From positions 1 to 34,523 of the forward strand of contig WQYG01000011.1 of assembly GCA_009781395.1 (NCBI GenBank): a DNA stretch of 34,523 bases. The letters run 5' to 3'. How positions within the stretch are numbered: position 1 is the first letter of the stretch; the number at the start of each line of letters is the position of its first letter. Shown here in pieces: positions 32,200 through 34,523 of the stretch. The DNA is from Candidatus Bathycorpusculum sp. (GTDB lineage Archaea; Thermoproteota; Bathyarchaeia; Bathyarchaeales; Bathycorpusculaceae). Both the position numbers and the translations under genes were made by a program. The notes below the pieces were generated by a model, which did no database searches, was not told the origin of the DNA, and worked only from the letters and a program-made list of their open reading frames with translations.

Positions 32200-33519
32200 G
32201 TGCTACAACCCCAACAAACACACCCAACTACAAAAAAAGAAAACAATAACAAACACCACTTTATCTACCCCCAATACCAAAACAACTGCATCTCAAACAT
32301 ACCCGACCTAATAAAAGAAATCCTTAACATAAACAACAATAACCCAAGCCTATACAAACGCACAACAGAAAAAACAGGCCTCGAACAAAACAAAAAAGTA
32401 GTACTCATAGTAATAGACGGCCTAGGATACAACCAATTTTTAAACCAACAAAAAAACGACCCCCTCCTAACAAACATAACAAACAAAGGCATAGTACGAC
32501 CCCTAACAAGCGTCTTCCCCTCACAAACAACCAACGCCCTAACAACCCTAAACACAGGCCTAACACCACAAGAACACGGCCTCTTCGAATACTTTCTCTA
32601 CCTAAAAAACATCGGAATAATTAACTCTTTAAAATTTGAACGCGTCAAACAAAAAACAAAAAGAACCCTCACAGACGAAGGCATAAACCCAAACAGTCTC
32701 CTACTAAAAGGAAAAACAATCCATAACACATTAAACGAAAACGACATTAAAACCTTTACACACACAAACATCGCCAACGCCTTTTGTCCATGCTCAAAAA
32801 TACTGTTCCAAGGAAGCAACATAAAACCAGCACAGACCGCCTCAGACCTAATTGCAGGACTACGAAAAAACTTGGAAGAAAACAAAGACAAAACAGCATA
32901 CTTTTTTGTACACATAGACACCCCCGATGCCATCGCCCACAAATACGGCCCCAACAGCCCTCAATACTACACTGAATTATCAAACATAACGTATTTGTTA
33001 AACAACGAATTAGTACAAAAATTAGACCCAAAAACAGCCAAAGACACTCTGCTCCTACTAACTGCCGACCACGGCGGCGTTGACGTAGACATAGAAAAAA
33101 CAGTTTTTCTCCTAAAAACAGCATTACACATGCAAACTGGAATAAACCAAGAACCAATTACGCCAATAGGAAGCTATAGAGAAATTTTTCTACACATAGA
33201 AGAAACAAAACTCGCTGAAACAAAACAATGGCTACACAAAAAAATTGGCGACAAAGCTCAAATAATTGAAACAGCAGAAGCCACCAAAGAAGGCCTATTT
33301 GGCATAGACCAAGTCAGTGAGGGCTTTTTTGAAAGAGCGGGAAATTTGTTAATTTTACCATATGGCAACCAAACAATATGGTTTAAAGACTCAAGTGAGA
33401 GAGAAATTAACTATTTAGGGCAACATGGAGGGTTAAGTAGACAAGAAATGCTTGTGCCGTTTGCAGTTGCGAATCTTAGAAATTTAAAAGAGAGAACAAA
33501 CAAAGATACTGACAGATGA
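32200..33519 (+). CDS. Alkaline-phosphatase-superfamily phosphodiesterase/pyrophosphatase
   Basis: A 439-residue metalloenzyme of the type I phosphodiesterase/nucleotide pyrophosphatase family. Metal and catalytic motifs appear in order: V-L-I-V-I-D-G-L-G near residues 69-77 (first Asp), F-P-S-Q-T-T-N-A with the Thr nucleophile near 106-113, H-I-D-T-P-D-A-I-A-H-K-Y near 238-249, L-T-A-D-H-G-G near 287-293, and G-Q-H-G-G-L near 406-411 (last His ligand). There is no signal peptide, so it acts inside the cell, probably on a nucleotide or phosphodiester of unknown identity. GTG 32200 has AGGA at 32187-32190. The first 1.1 kb is markedly A/C-rich on the coding strand. Its TGA overlaps the next ATG (ATGA at 33516-33519). 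Confidence 0.88.
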   Translation: MLQPQQTHPTTKKENNNKHHFIYPQYQNNCISNIPDLIKEILNINNNNPSLYKRTTEKTGLEQNKKVVLIVIDGLGYNQFLNQQKNDPLLTNITNKGIVRPLTSVFPSQTTNALTTLNTGLTPQEHGLFEYFLYLKNIGIINSLKFERVKQKTKRTLTDEGINPNSLLLKGKTIHNTLNENDIKTFTHTNIANAFCPCSKILFQGSNIKPAQTASDLIAGLRKNLEENKDKTAYFFVHIDTPDAIAHKYGPNSPQYYTELSNITYLLNNELVQKLDPKTAKDTLLLLTADHGGVDVDIEKTVFLLKTALHMQTGINQEPITPIGSYREIFLHIEETKLAETKQWLHKKIGDKAQIIETAEATKEGLFGIDQVSEGFFERAGNLLILPYGNQTIWFKDSSEREINYLGQHGGLSRQEMLVPFAVANLRNLKERTNKDTDR

Positions 33520-34400
33520 GAAACTTGAGCAGCAGTCAAACAATCACGTTGCCAGATGGTCGCAGTCTTGGATATGCCACCATTGGCAGAGGTGAGCCTG
33601 TGATGTATTTTCACGGTACTGCTAGCAGTCGTCTTGAAGTGTACCTTTTAAAACATTTGGCCATGAAAGAAAAAATACAGCTCATTGCAATTGACCGTCC
33701 AGGATATGGACTTTCCACCTATAAACCACGTAAAAACATACAGGATCTAAATAACGACCTCAACTATTTAGCCAACCATTTAGGCATCGAAAAGTTTAGC
33801 GTTTTAGGTTGGTCAGGAGGCGGAGTTTTCGCACTTGCTTATATGACCTGTTGTCCTCAACGGGTAATCTGTGGTGTAATTGCAGGAACACCCGATTTAC
33901 CCTTTGAGGCTTCAACCGCACACAACAACATACCACTTGCCAAATATGTAATGAAACTTCCATTTCTAGGCACAATAGCCATGCACAATATGCGACGACA
34001 AGTACTCAAAGCAGACAGCCCAGAAGCTTTTCTGCACTCCAACCAAGGCCGACAAACACTACACACATGCTCAAGACACGACTTGACATTTTTCTCTAAC
34101 CCCACCTGGATGGGCTTAATGCATCAATCAATGACAGAAGCCTTCCGCCAAAACAACAGCATCAAGGTCATACTTGAAGAACACAAACTTTTCCTAAAAC
34201 CATGGAACCTCCCATTCAAAAATATAAGCAACAAATTATGGATTTGGCAAGGAACAGAAGATAAAACCTGTCCCATAAAAAACGCTTATAGCATAGCCCA
34301 CAAAATCAAAGAATCTAACTTGGAAATTTTCCCCCAACAAGGTCATTGTGTCATATTTGATAACACAGAAAAACTTGCAGAACGACTGAAAAACGTTTAA
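33516..34400 (+). CDS. Alpha/beta-hydrolase
   Basis: A 294-residue alpha/beta-hydrolase fold protein. The oxyanion region is V-M-Y-F-H-G-T-A near residues 29-36. The nucleophile elbow is L-G-W-S-G-G-G near 93-99 with the catalytic Ser, the acid is in W-Q-G-T-E-D-K-T-C-P near 245-254, and the His is in Q-G-H-C-V near 275. There is no signal peptide. ATG 33516 overlaps the stop of the phosphodiesterase gene by 4 nt, so translation is coupled and the two enzymes may act in sequence, for example first removing a phospho-ester and then a carboxyl ester. The substrate is unknown; esterase, lipase-like and C-C hydrolase are all possible. Confidence 0.88.
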   Translation: MRNLSSSQTITLPDGRSLGYATIGRGEPVMYFHGTASSRLEVYLLKHLAMKEKIQLIAIDRPGYGLSTYKPRKNIQDLNNDLNYLANHLGIEKFSVLGWSGGGVFALAYMTCCPQRVICGVIAGTPDLPFEASTAHNNIPLAKYVMKLPFLGTIAMHNMRRQVLKADSPEAFLHSNQGRQTLHTCSRHDLTFFSNPTWMGLMHQSMTEAFRQNNSIKVILEEHKLFLKPWNLPFKNISNKLWIWQGTEDKTCPIKNAYSIAHKIKESNLEIFPQQGHCVIFDNTEKLAERLKNV

Positions 34401-34480
34401 AACCGTAACTCTGCATTTTTACCCCCATAAAAACTAAATAACACCCAATACTGCCTCCGTTTGAACATTAGAACACAAAT

Positions 34481-34515
34481 CTTAAATATAGTTACCCCCA
34501 TAATTACCCCCATGA
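34481..34515 (+). promoter_or_regulatory. Promoter with two tandem TTACCCCCAT elements
   Basis: A TATA-like CTTAAATATA (34481-34490) is followed by two directly adjacent 12-nt units TTACCCCCATAA/TTACCCCCATGA (34492-34503 and 34504-34515). A third copy lies at 34419-34430. The tandem copies sit between the TATA box and the expected start site, the position where an archaeal repressor would act. Confidence 0.4.
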
Positions 34516-34523
34516 AAAACGTG
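34512..34523 (+). CDS. Start of a possible gene cut by the window edge
   Basis: ATG 34512 lies about 25 nt after the TATA-like box at 34481-34490, so the transcript would be leaderless. Only four codons (M-K-N-V) are in the window, so nothing can be said of its product. Confidence 0.25.

Overview
The window looks like a chromosomal segment of an AT-rich archaeon. Archaeal markers are ribosomal protein eL14 (L14e), Cbf5 pseudouridine synthase, a lone uS10 gene, pyruvoyl-dependent arginine decarboxylase, an ESCRT-III (CdvB-type) protein, an Nre repair protein, a Dpo4-type polymerase with a terminal PCNA-binding motif, an intron-containing tRNA-Ser, and TATA-like boxes about 25-40 nt before starts. 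ESCRT-III together with methanofuran genes and a gut-like accessory set points to a Bathyarchaeia-like (Thermoproteota) lineage, possibly animal-gut associated. This lineage call is inference from gene content, not from a marker phylogeny.

Layout. 1-1.2 kb: transposase C-terminus next to a solitary C5 DNA methyltransferase. 1.4-4.1 kb: P-type cation ATPase. 4.3-6.3 kb: translation block (eL14, Cbf5, RsmC-like methyltransferase). 6.4-10.9 kb: ESCRT-III protein, unknown and membrane/secreted proteins, thioredoxin-like protein, and an eRF1/Pelota-related protein without an N-terminal domain. 10.85-16.7 kb: C1-cofactor region with a HisA-like protein, a beta-helix surface protein, then mfnB-mfnD-mfnF-mfnE for methanofuran. 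16.9 kb: tRNA-Ser(GGA) with intron. 17-22 kb: PPC protein, DNA polymerase IV coupled to an SPL-like radical SAM protein, arginine decarboxylase, NreA. 22.06 kb: tRNA-Asp(GTC). 22.5-24.3 kb: uS10 and two unknown nucleic-acid-type proteins. 24.4-27 kb: LsrF-like aldolase, zinc alcohol dehydrogenase, FbiB-like nitroreductase. 27-29.5 kb: small membrane proteins and a methyltransferase pair that look acquired, bordered by a tRNA-like T-arm. 29.6-34.5 kb: MscS channel, a GC-rich structured intergenic element (candidate ncRNA), metal/cofactor-binding protein, phosphodiesterase coupled to an alpha/beta hydrolase, and a promoter with repeated operator-like motifs at the edge.

How the genes fit together. 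MfnB makes the furan precursor, MfnE phosphorylates the aminomethylfuran, MfnD joins glutamate to tyramine and MfnF condenses the two halves, giving the methanofuran core used as C1 carrier in the methyl branch of the Wood-Ljungdahl pathway. MfnA and MfnC are not in the window. The best candidates for undescribed biology are the structured element at 30635-30750, the HisA-like protein beside the mfn genes, the release-factor-like protein without a GGQ, and the HhH/zinc-ribbon gene pair at 22.8-24.2 kb.
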